A stretch of DNA of 48,043 bases from Rhodothermales bacterium (GTDB lineage Bacteria; Bacteroidota; Rhodothermia; Rhodothermales; UBA10348), in contig JANJTM010000046.1 in assembly GCA_024711125.1 (NCBI GenBank), positions 1-48,043 of the forward strand, given 5' to 3'. The translations under genes and the position numbers were made by a program. Below, piece by piece: positions 16,896 to 26,384 of this stretch. The notes under the pieces were generated by a model, which was not told where the DNA came from, ran no database searches, and was given only the letters and a program-made list of their open reading frames with translations. How positions within the stretch are numbered: the first letter of the stretch is position 1; each line of letters opens with the position of its first letter.

Positions 16896-17999
16896 CTAGC
16901 GCTCGAAAGCGGTGCGGTCCATCCCCGGGATGATGCGCAGCGCATTCTCGTAGTACATCGCGCGCAGCACGTCGTCCGGCAGGTCGAGTCCGTACAACCT
17001 CCACAGCGCGTGGTACTTCCGGTAGTAGGGGAAGTATTCGTCGGCCGTCTCCAGCGTCCGGAAGTACGTGTCGAACTCCGAGGCCCGGTACGTGTCCTTG
17101 CCCATCAGCACGCGGTCCTTGTACTTCTCGAGGAAGGCACGAGCGGCACGCGGCTGTCGTCCGAGTTCGTAGATCACGGCCCCGATCTCGGTGACCATGT
17201 TCGGAAGCTCGTCCATGAGCCGCCCGAGACGCCCCAGGTCTCCGCCCATCCAGCCCAGGTGGGCATTGATGAACGTGGTACCCGGGTGTTTGCGGAAGAC
17301 GTCGTGCTGCTCGCCGAGGATCTGCTCGAACGGCGGGTAGGCGCCCGGAGCGCGGTACCGGTTCGGGTTGAGCTTGAGTTCGAGCCACTTCTCGTTGAAG
17401 CGGTCGCGCGGAAGCCAGAATCCCGCCGGGTCGGCGGAGTGGATGAGGACCGGCACCCCGAGTTCGCCGCACAGCGCCCAGATCGGGTCGATGCGCGGGT
17501 CGTTCACCGGGACCCGTCGACCGTCGGCGTCCTTCAGGTCCATGCCGAGGTTCTTGTAGATCTTCAGGCCGCGGGCTCCCGCCGCAATGTCGGCACGGAG
17601 TTGGGCGACGGCCTTTTCGGTCCACCCCGGCGTTCCGATCCCCGAGAAATCGACGTTGGTGAACGTCACGAAGCGGCCGGGATGCCTCGACTCGAAGGCC
17701 CGGATGTTGCGCACGAGCGTCTCCCCGCTGCCGCCGCTCAGGTTGACGATGACCTGCATGTTCATCGCGTCCATCTCGGCGACCAGCGAATCGATGGCGC
17801 CGTCGCTCATGGTTGCCGCACGGAACCAGTGGCTGTGCACGTCCACGAAGGGGAACCTGGCCCGGCTGAGCGGATGCTCGGGTACGACGAGGGACGAACG
17901 GGGCTCGAAGTCCTCGATCGACATCGTGTCGAGCTGTTCCTGGGCCGAGGCGGGGAGGGCGGCCAGGAAGAACACGGCGAGGACGGTTGCGCGGAGCAT
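16896..17999 (-). CDS. Exported amidohydrolase-family (TIM-barrel) metal hydrolase
   Basis: A 367-aa protein with a cleavable signal peptide (ends ASAQ at residue 20). Metal-site motifs of the Amidohydro_2 group are visible: FVDVHSHW (H55/H57), [37 protein letters not shown] and LMGKDTYRA with the late catalytic aspartate. Amidohydro_2 members include decarboxylases and lactonases; the substrate cannot be read from sequence. It converges on the preceding lipoprotein gene with 12 bp between stops and is divergent from uvrB. Confidence 0.85.
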   Translation of the reverse strand: MLRATVLAVFFLAALPASAQEQLDTMSIEDFEPRSSLVVPEHPLSRARFPFVDVHSHWFRAATMSDGAIDSLVAEMDAMNMQVIVNLSGGSGETLVRNIRAFESRHPGRFVTFTNVDFSGIGTPGWTEKAVAQLRADIAAGARGLKIYKNLGMDLKDADGRRVPVNDPRIDPIWALCGELGVPVLIHSADPAGFWLPRDRFNEKWLELKLNPNRYRAPGAYPPFEQILGEQHDVFRKHPGTTFINAHLGWMGGDLGRLGRLMDELPNMVTEIGAVIYELGRQPRAARAFLEKYKDRVLMGKDTYRASEFDTYFRTLETADEYFPYYRKYHALWRLYGLDLPDDVLRAMYYENALRIIPGMDRTAFER

Positions 18000-18130
18000 G
18001 GTCGTTTCCGGATGGGGAGCCCTTTGATGCGATCGCGCGTCGGGGGGTTCCGCCGAGGCCGCCGAGCCGCCCCCTTGCGCTCCGAAACGAGCGGGACCGG
18101 CGCGCGTTGACCCCGGATTCCCCGCGATGC

Positions 18131-20206
18131 ATGGAAATCCCCCGCCACCACGCCTCCGCCCTCGTTCCCGAGGGTTTCCAGCTCGACGCGCCCTACGAGC
18201 CGACGGGGGACCAGCCGAGGGCCATCGAGGAACTGGTCCAGGGACTCGTACGCGGCGACCGCCACCAGACGCTCATGGGCGCGACGGGCACGGGGAAGAC
18301 GTTCACCGTGGCGAACGTGATCCGGGAGGTGGAACGCCCTACGCTGGTATTGAGCCACAACAAGACGCTCGCGGCGCAGCTCTACGCCGAGCTCAAGCAG
18401 TTCTTTCCCCGCAACGCGGTCGAGTTCTTCATCTCGTACTACGACTACTACCAGCCCGAGGCGTACATCGTCGCGAGCGACACGTACATCGAGAAAGACA
18501 TGTCGATCAACGACCGGATCGACCGGTTGCGGCTGCGCGCCACCAGTTCGCTGGTGTCCGGTCGGAAGGACGTGATCGTGGTCGCGTCGGTCTCGTGCAT
18601 CTACGGTCTCGGCTCGCCGGACGAGTTCCTCGCCGAGATCGTGCAGATGCGGGAGGGCGCGACGCTCGAACGGAATGATCTTCTTCGCCGCCTCATCGCG
18701 ATCTATTACCAGCGCAATGACGTCGAATTCGTGCCGGGCACCTTCCGGGTTCGCGGCGACGTGGTCGAGGTGTTTCCCGCGTACCTCGAGGACCGTGCCT
18801 ATCGGATCGCGTTCTGGGGAGACGAGATCGAAAAGCTCTCGGTGTTCGACCCCCTGACCGGGCAGGAGATCGGCCGCGAACCCTGGATGACGATCTACCC
18901 GGCCAAGATTTTCGTGACCCCGAAAGAGCAGGTCGAGCGCGCGATCAAGGGCATCGAGGAGGAACTGACCTGGCGGCTGGCCGTGCTGCGCGACTACGGA
19001 AAGATCCTCGAGGCGCACCGGCTCGAACAGCGCACGCTCTTCGACATCGAGATGATGCGCGAAGTGGGCTACTGTTCGGGCATCGAGAACTACTCGCGCC
19101 ACCTCTCCGGCCGGGCTCCGGGAGAGCGGCCGTCGTGCCTGCTCGACTACTTCCCGGATGACTTCCTCTTGGTGGTCGACGAGAGCCACGTCACGCTGCC
19201 CCAGGTGCGGGCGATGTACAACGGGGACCGCGCGCGCAAGCTGACGCTCGTCGAACACGGCTTCCGCCTTCCGAGCGCCCTCGACAACCGGCCGATGACG
19301 TTCGAGGAGTTCGAGGCGAAGGAGAACCAGGTCATTTACGTCAGCGCCACACCCGGCGATTACGAACTGGAGTTGTCGGGCGGCATCTTCGTCGAGCAGA
19401 TCATCAGGCCGACGGGAATTCCGGATCCCGAGATCGACATCCGCCCCACGAAGAACCAGATCGACGACCTGTTGCACGAGGTGCGCATCGTGGCGAAGCG
19501 CGGCGAGCGTACGCTGGTGACCACGCTGACCAAGCGCATGGCCGAGGACCTGGCCGACTACCTGCAGTCGTACCAGATGCGCGTGCGCTACCTGCACTCG
19601 GACATCGACGCGCTGGAGCGGGTGGAAATCCTTCGTGGCCTGCGGCTGGGCGAGTTCGACGTGCTGATCGGCGTGAACCTGCTTCGCGAGGGTCTCGACC
19701 TGCCGGAAGTGTCGCTCGTGGCGATTCTCGACGCCGACAAGGAGGGTTTCCTGCGCAGCGACCGCTCGCTGATCCAGACGGCCGGGCGCGCGGCCCGCAA
19801 CGCCAACGGCCGCATCCTCATGTACGGCGACACGATCACGGGTTCGATGGAGCGCATGATCGACGAGACGGAACGCCGGCGCGCCATCCAGCTCGCCTAC
19901 AACGAGGAACACGGCATCGTGCCCCGGACCGTGCTCAAGTCCAGGGAGGAGATCATGGCGGGCACGGTGATCGCCGAGGAGAAGGGCGACGAAACCGGGC
20001 GAAAGGCCTATTACGACGGTCCCGACGAGACCCTGGTCGTGGCCGATCCGGTGATGAAGTACCTGACCGACGACCAGAAACGCGACCTGCTGGCCAAGAT
20101 GCGGTCCGAGATGATCGCGGCGGCCGAAAAACTCGAGTTCGAGCGGGCCGCCGAACTGCGTGATTCGATAACCCAGCTCGAAACGGCCATCAAGCTCGGA
20201 AAGTGA
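18131..20206 (+). CDS. uvrB: Excinuclease ABC subunit B
   Basis: A 691-aa DNA helicase-like subunit that verifies damage in nucleotide excision repair. Walker A GATGTGKT is at residues 50-57, the damage-recognition beta-hairpin [11 protein letters not shown] follows near residue 105, and helicase motifs continue through to [14 protein letters not shown]-terminal UVR domain that contacts UvrC ([19 protein letters not shown]) closes the protein. ATG 18131 is the first ATG consistent with the family N-terminus; the frame is open upstream. Convergent with marC. Confidence 0.98.
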   Translation: MEIPRHHASALVPEGFQLDAPYEPTGDQPRAIEELVQGLVRGDRHQTLMGATGTGKTFTVANVIREVERPTLVLSHNKTLAAQLYAELKQFFPRNAVEFFISYYDYYQPEAYIVASDTYIEKDMSINDRIDRLRLRATSSLVSGRKDVIVVASVSCIYGLGSPDEFLAEIVQMREGATLERNDLLRRLIAIYYQRNDVEFVPGTFRVRGDVVEVFPAYLEDRAYRIAFWGDEIEKLSVFDPLTGQEIGREPWMTIYPAKIFVTPKEQVERAIKGIEEELTWRLAVLRDYGKILEAHRLEQRTLFDIEMMREVGYCSGIENYSRHLSGRAPGERPSCLLDYFPDDFLLVVDESHVTLPQVRAMYNGDRARKLTLVEHGFRLPSALDNRPMTFEEFEAKENQVIYVSATPGDYELELSGGIFVEQIIRPTGIPDPEIDIRPTKNQIDDLLHEVRIVAKRGERTLVTTLTKRMAEDLADYLQSYQMRVRYLHSDIDALERVEILRGLRLGEFDVLIGVNLLREGLDLPEVSLVAILDADKEGFLRSDRSLIQTAGRAARNANGRILMYGDTITGSMERMIDETERRRAIQLAYNEEHGIVPRTVLKSREEIMAGTVIAEEKGDETGRKAYYDGPDETLVVADPVMKYLTDDQKRDLLAKMRSEMIAAAEKLEFERAAELRDSITQLETAIKLGK

Positions 20207-20226
20207 GCCCGTGGGCTTCGGGAGGC

Positions 20227-20814
20227 CTACCCGTTGATGAAGCCCATCACCCCCGCCCGAATCATGGCGACCGCGATGGCGGCGAGGAAGAGGCTCGCCA
20301 CCTTGGCGATGGCCTTCGCGAAGGCGTCGCCCGCGCGCTCGAGAAGGCGCGGACCGAACAGGTAGCCGATACCGACCAGCACCAGGTTCGCGACGAGCGA
20401 TACGAGGGTCGGGACATATCCGAAGCCCTGCTGCGACACCAGGATGGTCGTGATCGCCGCGGGGCCGACCGTGAGCGGAATTCCGATCGGAACGATGCCC
20501 ACCGTGCCCGGCCCCTCGCCCGGGGATCGCCGCTTGTAGTCCCCGAACAGCAGGTCGCTGATCGAGAGCACGAGCAGGATGAGCCCTCCTCCCACGCGCA
20601 GGTCGTTGAGCGTGATGCCCAGCGTCGCGAAGATGAACTCGCCGGCGAACAGGATCACGACCGACAGGGCGAACGCGGTCGAGATCGCCTGGATGACCAG
20701 CTTTCGCCGGTGTCCCGGCGCCATGCCCTCGGTGAGCGAGATGAAGATCGGCAATACGCCCGGCAGGTTCAGCGCAACAAAGAGCGGGAGAAACGATTCG
20801 AGGTAGGGTTGCAT
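20227..20814 (-). CDS. MarC-family integral membrane protein
   Basis: A 195-aa protein with six hydrophobic segments, of normal MarC length. Family hallmarks are FVALNLPGVLPIFISLTEGM near the N-terminus and GIVPIGIPLTVGPAAITTILV in the middle. Function of the family is unresolved; the original link to multiple antibiotic resistance was not upheld. Stands alone, convergent with uvrB (20 bp) and divergent from the lipoprotein gene. Confidence 0.92.
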   Translation of the reverse strand: MQPYLESFLPLFVALNLPGVLPIFISLTEGMAPGHRRKLVIQAISTAFALSVVILFAGEFIFATLGITLNDLRVGGGLILLVLSISDLLFGDYKRRSPGEGPGTVGIVPIGIPLTVGPAAITTILVSQQGFGYVPTLVSLVANLVLVGIGYLFGPRLLERAGDAFAKAIAKVASLFLAAIAVAMIRAGVMGFING

Positions 20815-20832
20815 GAGCCTGGACGTCAGCCG

Positions 20833-21336
20833 ATGGGCACGATGAAAGCCGGTATTGTTCGGACCTGTTCCCTGCTTCTCGCGCTCTTCGCCGGCGGCTG
20901 CGGCCTGCGCTCCACCGGCATTCCCGAACCGGAACCGGGCGAACTGTTCGTTTTCGACCCGCTCGCGCTCGGCCAGGCGGGGGCATTCACGTCACCGGTC
21001 GAGCGGGTCCTCAGGGACGAGGCGGCGTGGAGGGCAGCGCAGGATTCGCTCCGGCTGAACCTCCCCCCGGCAGCGGTGGACTTCGAGCAGTCCATGGTCC
21101 TGCTGCTTGCCCTTCCGCAGGAATCCGGGGGATACTCGATCGAGGTCCTATCGGTCGAATCGCTGGCCGATACGCTCGTCGTCGAATACGAACTCGCCGT
21201 CCCGGCATCGGACTGCATCACGATCGCCGGCCGGTCCCTGCCGTTCCAGGCGGTCGCCGTGCGCCGTTCCGACTCGCCCGTCCGGTTCGTGCGGTCGGAG
21301 ATCACCCGGCGCTGTACCTGGCGCCAGAATACCTAG
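20833..21336 (+). CDS. Small lipoprotein with PrcB C-terminal-like domain
   Basis: A 167-aa protein. The signal LLLALFAGGC places the lipobox cysteine at residue 23 (residue 20 if ATG 20842 is used). After a linker, the pattern FEQSMVLLLALPQESGGYSIEVLSVE followed by LVVEYELAVPASDC matches the PrcB_C domain, known from treponemal dentilisin complex protein PrcB and found in many small secreted proteins of unknown role. The two starts 20833 and 20842 are equally plausible. Convergent with the ABC ATPase (9 bp), so it is not part of the efflux operon. Confidence 0.75.
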   Translation: MGTMKAGIVRTCSLLLALFAGGCGLRSTGIPEPEPGELFVFDPLALGQAGAFTSPVERVLRDEAAWRAAQDSLRLNLPPAAVDFEQSMVLLLALPQESGGYSIEVLSVESLADTLVVEYELAVPASDCITIAGRSLPFQAVAVRRSDSPVRFVRSEITRRCTWRQNT

Positions 21337-21345
21337 GTCCGGCCT

Positions 21346-22083
<738 letters not shown>

Positions 22084-22116
22084 GCTGGGTTCCGGGCTGG
22101 GCGTGGGGCGGATCGT

Positions 22117-23514
22117 CTAGTTCTCCTCGTCGGTCTTCGCGACGATCGGGCGGTCCTTGATCTCCTCTACGGCATCACCGGGCTTCAGGGTGCGGGACAC
22201 CACGCGGAAGGGCCCGGTAATTACCTGCTGACCGGAGGCCACCCCCGACTTGATGACGATGTGCGTGTCGTCCGAGATGCCCGTCTCCACTTCGCTCAGT
22301 TCGGCCTTGCCGTCGACGAAGAGGAATACGACGCGCCGAAGATCCTCCTCCTCGGGCACGACCGCGCTCGTATCGGCTTCCGCCTCCGGCTTGCCGCGCC
22401 GCTCCTTCTCCAGCGCCTCGCGCCGGATCGCGTTGATGTCCCGGACGGTGACGGCCTGGATGGGCACCGCGAGCACGTTGTCAAGGGTCTCGGTGTAGAC
22501 GTCCACCGTGCCGCTCATGCCCGGCCGGAAGCTGGGAGCGCCCTGGACCGATCCGGGCACCTCGCCGTCGGTTGCGAGGACCTCGCCGGTGGGAGAACGC
22601 GACTGCTGGATGTTGTGCACGTCCAGGATGCGGATCTTCACGGGAAAGTTGGTGACCTGCTCCTGCGAACCGGCGCCGGAAACGCGGGCCGAGTTCGCGA
22701 TCTCGGTGACGACGCCCTTGAACTTGCGGCCCGGGTACGCGTCCACTTCCACGGCGGCGGTGTCGCCCAGCGTGACATTGACGACGTCGTTCTCGTTGAC
22801 GTCCACCTCGATCTCCATCTGGTCGAGTTTCGCGATGCGCATCATCTCGGTACCCGTCATCTGCGAGGTGCCGACGACGCGTTCGCCCTGTTCGACGTTG
22901 AGTTTCGAGACGGTGCCGTCCATGGGCGCGTAAATGGCCGTCTTGCCGAGCGATTCCCGGGATTCCCGGAGACGGGCCTCGGCAGCCTGGACCGCATAAC
23001 GGGCGCCTTCGAGCGAAGCAACCGCGACGTCGTAGCGCGTCTTGGCCTGCTCGAAGACCGATTCGGCGACCGCGTTGCGCTCGAAGAGCTCCTTCTGGCG
23101 GTTGAAGTCCAGTTCGGCGCTCAGCACGTCGGCGCGTCGCTGCGCTTCGGCCGCCCGGGACTGCAGCACGCTGGCCTCGGCCTGCTCGACCTGGGCCTGG
23201 TAGAAGTCGGGCTTGATACGGGCCAGGAGCTGGCCCTGGCGTACCTGGTCGCCCTCCATGACGGTGAGCGTGACGATCTCGCCCGAGACGTCGGGGCTGA
23301 TCTTGACCTCGGTTTCCGGCTGGACCTTGCCCGATGCGGTCACCACCTGGGTGACGGAGCGCAGGGCGACGTCGGCGAGTTCCACCTGCGTCGCCTTGGG
23401 TCCTCCTCCGAACCCGGCCAGGCGAGCGCCGACGATGGCGACGATGACGACGACGACGAGAATCCCGAGTACGATGAGCAGCCGGCGGGTGGCGCTCTTC
23501 TTCTGCTTGGCCAT
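22117..23514 (-). CDS. MacA-like periplasmic adaptor (membrane fusion) subunit
   Basis: A 465-aa HlyD/RND-type adaptor. Residues about 11-34 form the membrane anchor (LLIVLGILVVVVIVAIVGARL). A barrel-sandwich/lipoyl half (VTASGKVQPETEVKISPDVSGE), a long helical hairpin (QAQVEQAEASVLQSRAAEAQRR through LRESRESLGKTAI) and the second lipoyl half (APMDGTVSKLNVEQGERV) follow, then beta-barrel and membrane-proximal domains. It bridges the inner-membrane ABC pump and the TolC channel. ATG 23514 was chosen at the cytoplasmic KKSATRR tail; the frame is open upstream to 23652. A Glu/Lys-rich insertion near residue 390 is unlike the compact E. coli MacA. Confidence 0.92.
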   Translation of the reverse strand: MAKQKKSATRRLLIVLGILVVVVIVAIVGARLAGFGGGPKATQVELADVALRSVTQVVTASGKVQPETEVKISPDVSGEIVTLTVMEGDQVRQGQLLARIKPDFYQAQVEQAEASVLQSRAAEAQRRADVLSAELDFNRQKELFERNAVAESVFEQAKTRYDVAVASLEGARYAVQAAEARLRESRESLGKTAIYAPMDGTVSKLNVEQGERVVGTSQMTGTEMMRIAKLDQMEIEVDVNENDVVNVTLGDTAAVEVDAYPGRKFKGVVTEIANSARVSGAGSQEQVTNFPVKIRILDVHNIQQSRSPTGEVLATDGEVPGSVQGAPSFRPGMSGTVDVYTETLDNVLAVPIQAVTVRDINAIRREALEKERRGKPEAEADTSAVVPEEEDLRRVVFLFVDGKAELSEVETGISDDTHIVIKSGVASGQQVITGPFRVVSRTLKPGDAVEEIKDRPIVAKTDEEN

Positions 23515-23545
23515 GAGGGGAGGTGGGTGCAGGTTGGGTGCCCGT

Positions 23546-24895
23546 TCAGAACAGGAGGTCGGCAGGGTCGAGCACTCCCTGGTAATAGTCGATGATCTTG
23601 TGCTGGAAATGGAACTGGAAGATGGCCTGAACCCGCTGGCCGGCCGCGTCAACGTACCGGGAACGGGCCTGGGTCAGCTCGACGAGCGTGGATACCCCGA
23701 CGTTGTAGCGCTCCTGTTCGACGTCCAGCGCCTGCTTGGCCGCGGTCACCTGCTTTTCGGTGACGTCCAGGCGCTTGACCGCGGTCTGGTAGTCGAGCAG
23801 CGCCTGGCGCAGTTCGAGGGCGATCGCCTGGCGGGTGCTCTCGAGTTCGATTTCGGCGTTGTCGAGTTGCACTCGGGACCGCTCGACCGAGCGCTTGGTC
23901 ACGAACCGGTCGAAAATGGGGATCTGCAGGCTGAGGCTCACCGACTCGGACCGGTTGTCGGACAGCTGGTCGCCGAAGCTCTTCTCTTGCCGGGTGATCG
24001 GATCGACCGACAGGGACGAGTAGCTGGTGTTGATACCGCCGCTCAGGTTCAGGCGCGGGAGCATGCCCGACTTGGCGATACGGATGCCCTGCTCGGCCGC
24101 AAGCAGGCTGTGCTCCTGGGCCCGCATGTCGGCTCGGCGATCGAATGCATTGCGGATCAACGACTCGATGTCGTACTGGCGCGCCGTGAGCGAGATGGCT
24201 TCGGAGGAGGGCGCGGCGAATTCGTAGGCCCCGAGCGGATCGAGCTGGAGCACCTGGATCAGGCGGGATTCGCTCAGCTGCAACGACCGCTGCGCCGTAA
24301 GAAGCGACGCTTCACTGGCCGCCATGGTGGCCTGCTGCTGGTACAGATCGGCGACGGGCCGGCTGCCCACCCGCACGAACTCCTGGATGCGTTCGAGTTG
24401 CTGAACCTGGGACGCGAGATCCTCCTCGCGAATCGCAATCTGCTCTCGGTCCAGGATGACCTGCAGGTACGACGAGATGACGTTGAAGACGACGTTCTGC
24501 CGGGCACGCTCCAGCGTCTGCTCCTGGGCAGCCAGGCTCTGTCGTGCCTGCTCGAGGCCGGCCACGTCTGCGAAACCGTTGAAGAGGTTGACCGAGGCGT
24601 TGGCACCGAGACTGAATCGGTCGCTCGACCGCGTGACCAGGCGCAGGGTCGTGGCGTCGAAGGTGAGGCCCCAGTTCCGACCGGTGCTGCTCGATGCGCT
24701 GAGCGTCGGAAGGAAGGCGTCCTTTTCCGACTGTACCGCGATTTCGGCGGTGCTCAGTGCGTTCTCGGCCCGCTGCAGCGTGAGGTTCTGATCGAGTGCG
24801 ATGCGCACCGCATCGTCGAAGGTGATGCGCTGGGCCTGGACTTGCGGAGTGATCGATACCGCGAGCGCGGCCATGAGGAGAAGAATGCGGCGCAT
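23546..24895 (-). CDS. TolC-family outer-membrane efflux protein
   Basis: A 449-aa protein with signal peptide (ends VQAQ, residue about 21) and the two-repeat outer-membrane efflux protein pattern. The N-terminal repeat (ITFDDAVRIALDQNLTLQRAENAL) and the C-terminal repeat, about 250 residues later, are both rich in long amphipathic helices ending in the VGVSTLVELTQARSRYVDA motif. ATG 24895 fits the signal peptide; the frame is open upstream into the promoter. It leads the operon and is followed by the adaptor after 31 bp. Confidence 0.93.
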   Translation of the reverse strand: MRRILLLMAALAVSITPQVQAQRITFDDAVRIALDQNLTLQRAENALSTAEIAVQSEKDAFLPTLSASSSTGRNWGLTFDATTLRLVTRSSDRFSLGANASVNLFNGFADVAGLEQARQSLAAQEQTLERARQNVVFNVISSYLQVILDREQIAIREEDLASQVQQLERIQEFVRVGSRPVADLYQQQATMAASEASLLTAQRSLQLSESRLIQVLQLDPLGAYEFAAPSSEAISLTARQYDIESLIRNAFDRRADMRAQEHSLLAAEQGIRIAKSGMLPRLNLSGGINTSYSSLSVDPITRQEKSFGDQLSDNRSESVSLSLQIPIFDRFVTKRSVERSRVQLDNAEIELESTRQAIALELRQALLDYQTAVKRLDVTEKQVTAAKQALDVEQERYNVGVSTLVELTQARSRYVDAAGQRVQAIFQFHFQHKIIDYYQGVLDPADLLF

Positions 24896-25143
24896 GACGT
24901 GCTTTGCCGAAGGTCGAAGGGAGTGGGTGGGCGCGGGCGTAGACGCGATGACGGGGGAGGTGTTGCGGTCGTGACAGAATCTGCGCATTCGACGCACGAC
25001 GCATTCATTTCGGGAGGCGCGCGTCACGGGAGGGCATACGGACGTGCCCCGTCGCTGTTACAGGGTCGGGCGCGGGACGGAAATGTTACGGGGGGATCGG
25101 CGATGCGCCCGGTGGGCGCGGGCAGATCGAGGGAGGTGGGATT

Positions 25144-25161
25144 TCGCATCGCTTCGCTCGC
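25144..25161 (-). repeat. Dispersed 18-bp repeat copy
   Basis: On the minus strand this reads GCGAGCGAAGCGATGCGA, identical to 118-135 on the plus strand. Both copies are intergenic and 25 kb apart. Confidence 0.75.
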
Positions 25162-25185
25162 AGATCCCCGGGGTGGGGACCTGCT

Positions 25186-25313
25186 CCGAACGCCCGCTTG
25201 CGGGCCCCTGAATGGGCCTTTCGTTTTGGGCCGCCCCCCTTCACGAGCAAGCTTGTTACGGGGGCCGACCCAAAACGAACGCCCGCTGCGCGGTCGCGCA
25301 AGCGGGCGTTCGG
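25186..25313. repeat. Long imperfect palindrome next to tRNA-Ser
   Basis: The outer arms CCGAACGCCCGCTTGCG (25186-25202) and CGCAAGCGGGCGTTCGG (25297-25313) are a perfect 17-bp inverted repeat. The inner arms TTCGTTTTGGG... and ...CCCAAAACGAA pair around a loop centred on GCAAGCTTGTTA (near 25250). The right arm on its own forms the tRNA terminator. The left arm looks like a second, inverted copy of the same terminator module, so this may be a duplicated terminator. Confidence 0.75.
25272..25312 (-). terminator. Probable intrinsic terminator of tRNA-Ser
   Basis: Read leftward from 25312, a 17-bp GC-rich stem with one bulged base (25276-25312, tip around GGTC) is followed by TTTT (25275-25272). 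It begins 2 bp beyond the tRNA 3' end, which fits termination of a single-gene tRNA transcript. The T-run is short. Confidence 0.65.
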
Positions 25314-25314
25314 G

Positions 25315-25399
25315 CGGAGGGGGTGGGATTCGAACCCACGGTGCCTTGCGGCACGGCGGTTTTCAAGACCGCTGCATTCAACCGCTCTGCCACCCCTCC
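25315..25399 (-). tRNA. tRNA-Ser(UGA)
   Basis: An 85-nt cloverleaf: acceptor GGAGGGG/CCCCTCC with discriminator G, D arm GCAGAGCGGTTGAATGC, anticodon arm GCGGT-CTTGAAA-ACCGC with anticodon TGA, a long class II variable arm (GTGCCGCAAGGCAC) and T arm GTGGG-TTCGAAT-CCCAC. The long variable arm and G73 confirm a serine tRNA. CCA is not encoded. Confidence 0.97.
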
Positions 25400-25434
25400 G
25401 GGTAGCGGAGAACGCGCCGGGTGGCGGTGCGATC

Positions 25435-26223
25435 CTAGAGGCGGGCCAGGATCTCGCGCAGTCGGGTCCAGGAGGCATCGCGGGCGTGCCGATTGGGATG
25501 ATCCGCCGGCGTGGCGGGGTCGTCGCCGGCCCGCATGTAGGCGTGGCCGGCGCCAGGGTACGTCACGTGGTCGTGGACCTTTCCGAGGGCCGCCATGGTG
25601 GAGTCGGTGGCGGGGATGGTTGCGTTGATGCGGGCGTCGTTTTCGGCGTAGAAGCCGTACACGGGCGCGTCGATGCGGTCGAAGCCCGAAGCCGGGGGCG
25701 ACCCGTAGAAAACGACCGACGCGGCGAGGCCGGACGCGTTCGTGGCGAAGCGGAAGCTCTGCGCGCCGCCCCAGCAGAACCCGACGACGACCACCTTTCC
25801 GTTCGACGCCGGGAGGGCGGCCGCATAGGACCGCGTGGAGTGGAGGTCGGCGGTCACGCGGTCGGGGTCGAGGCGGGACAACGCTTCCCGGGCGGCGTCG
25901 GTCGTCGCGAAGGCGCTCGTGCGGTCATGCTCCGCGTCGAAATCCGACAGGAGATCGACGGCAATCGCCAGGTACCCGGCCTCTGCCGCCTGGTCGGCGA
26001 AGAGCCGGATCGAGTCGGTGAGGCCCCGGTTTTCGTGGATGACGAGCAATGTCGTTGCCTTGCCGGCCCGCTCCGGGTACGCGACGAACGCGTGCAGCGT
26101 GCGCTCTCCCGACGGAATCGTTACCCACTCGTGGTGCCGGGGCGACGCGTCGAGGGCGGTGACGGCCCAGTCCTGGGCCCTCGCGGGCAGGGCGAGGACC
26201 AGCGCGAGAAAGAGGAATCGCAT
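25435..26223 (-). CDS. Exported dienelactone hydrolase-like alpha/beta hydrolase
   Basis: A 262-aa protein with signal peptide (MRFLFLALVLALPARAQ). DLH-type features are an oxyanion-side ENRGLTD, the nucleophile elbow GFCWGG with cysteine, the acid in YGFYAENDARI, and GAGHAYMRAGDD carrying the catalytic histidine. The natural substrate is unknown; many DLH-family proteins are general carboxylesterases. ATG 26223 fits the signal peptide. Divergent from the glycosidase lipoprotein with a 161-bp gap. Confidence 0.9.
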   Translation of the reverse strand: MRFLFLALVLALPARAQDWAVTALDASPRHHEWVTIPSGERTLHAFVAYPERAGKATTLLVIHENRGLTDSIRLFADQAAEAGYLAIAVDLLSDFDAEHDRTSAFATTDAAREALSRLDPDRVTADLHSTRSYAAALPASNGKVVVVGFCWGGAQSFRFATNASGLAASVVFYGSPPASGFDRIDAPVYGFYAENDARINATIPATDSTMAALGKVHDHVTYPGAGHAYMRAGDDPATPADHPNRHARDASWTRLREILARL

Positions 26224-26384
26224 CGAATCGTAACGTCGCGTGGGACAGGGGGGCATCAACGCGCCTACCCGGTCCGCGGGTCCGCGGGTCGGCAAGACTC
26301 GACCCGCTGTCGTATCCTGATTTCGCCATGGCGGGCACGAGGAACCGATCGGCCAGCCCGCCGGAGACCGAATCGAGGTTCACC

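Larger units (their letters stand above)
24896..25314. other. Intergenic region upstream of the efflux operon, rich in repeats
   Basis: No gene is seen. Features: TGTTACAGGG (25056-25065), TGTTACGGGGG (25084-25094) and again TGTTACGGGGG (25254-25264), which are possible regulator sites upstream of the leftward TolC operon; an 18-bp copy of the element at 118-135, inverted (25144-25161); and a long imperfect palindrome (25186-25313) ending in the tRNA terminator. Frames translated through this stretch carry the familiar peptide made by reading a tRNA-Ser gene and are not proteins. Confidence 0.6.

Noticed and set aside
17807-20986. 1059-codon minus-strand frame across uvrB and marC
   Set aside because: Antisense to uvrB and out of frame with marC; no domains.
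25198-25405. Apparent proteins translated across the tRNA-Ser region
   Set aside because: The peptide containing GGIRTHGALRHGGFQ is the well-known artefact of translating a tRNA-Ser gene.
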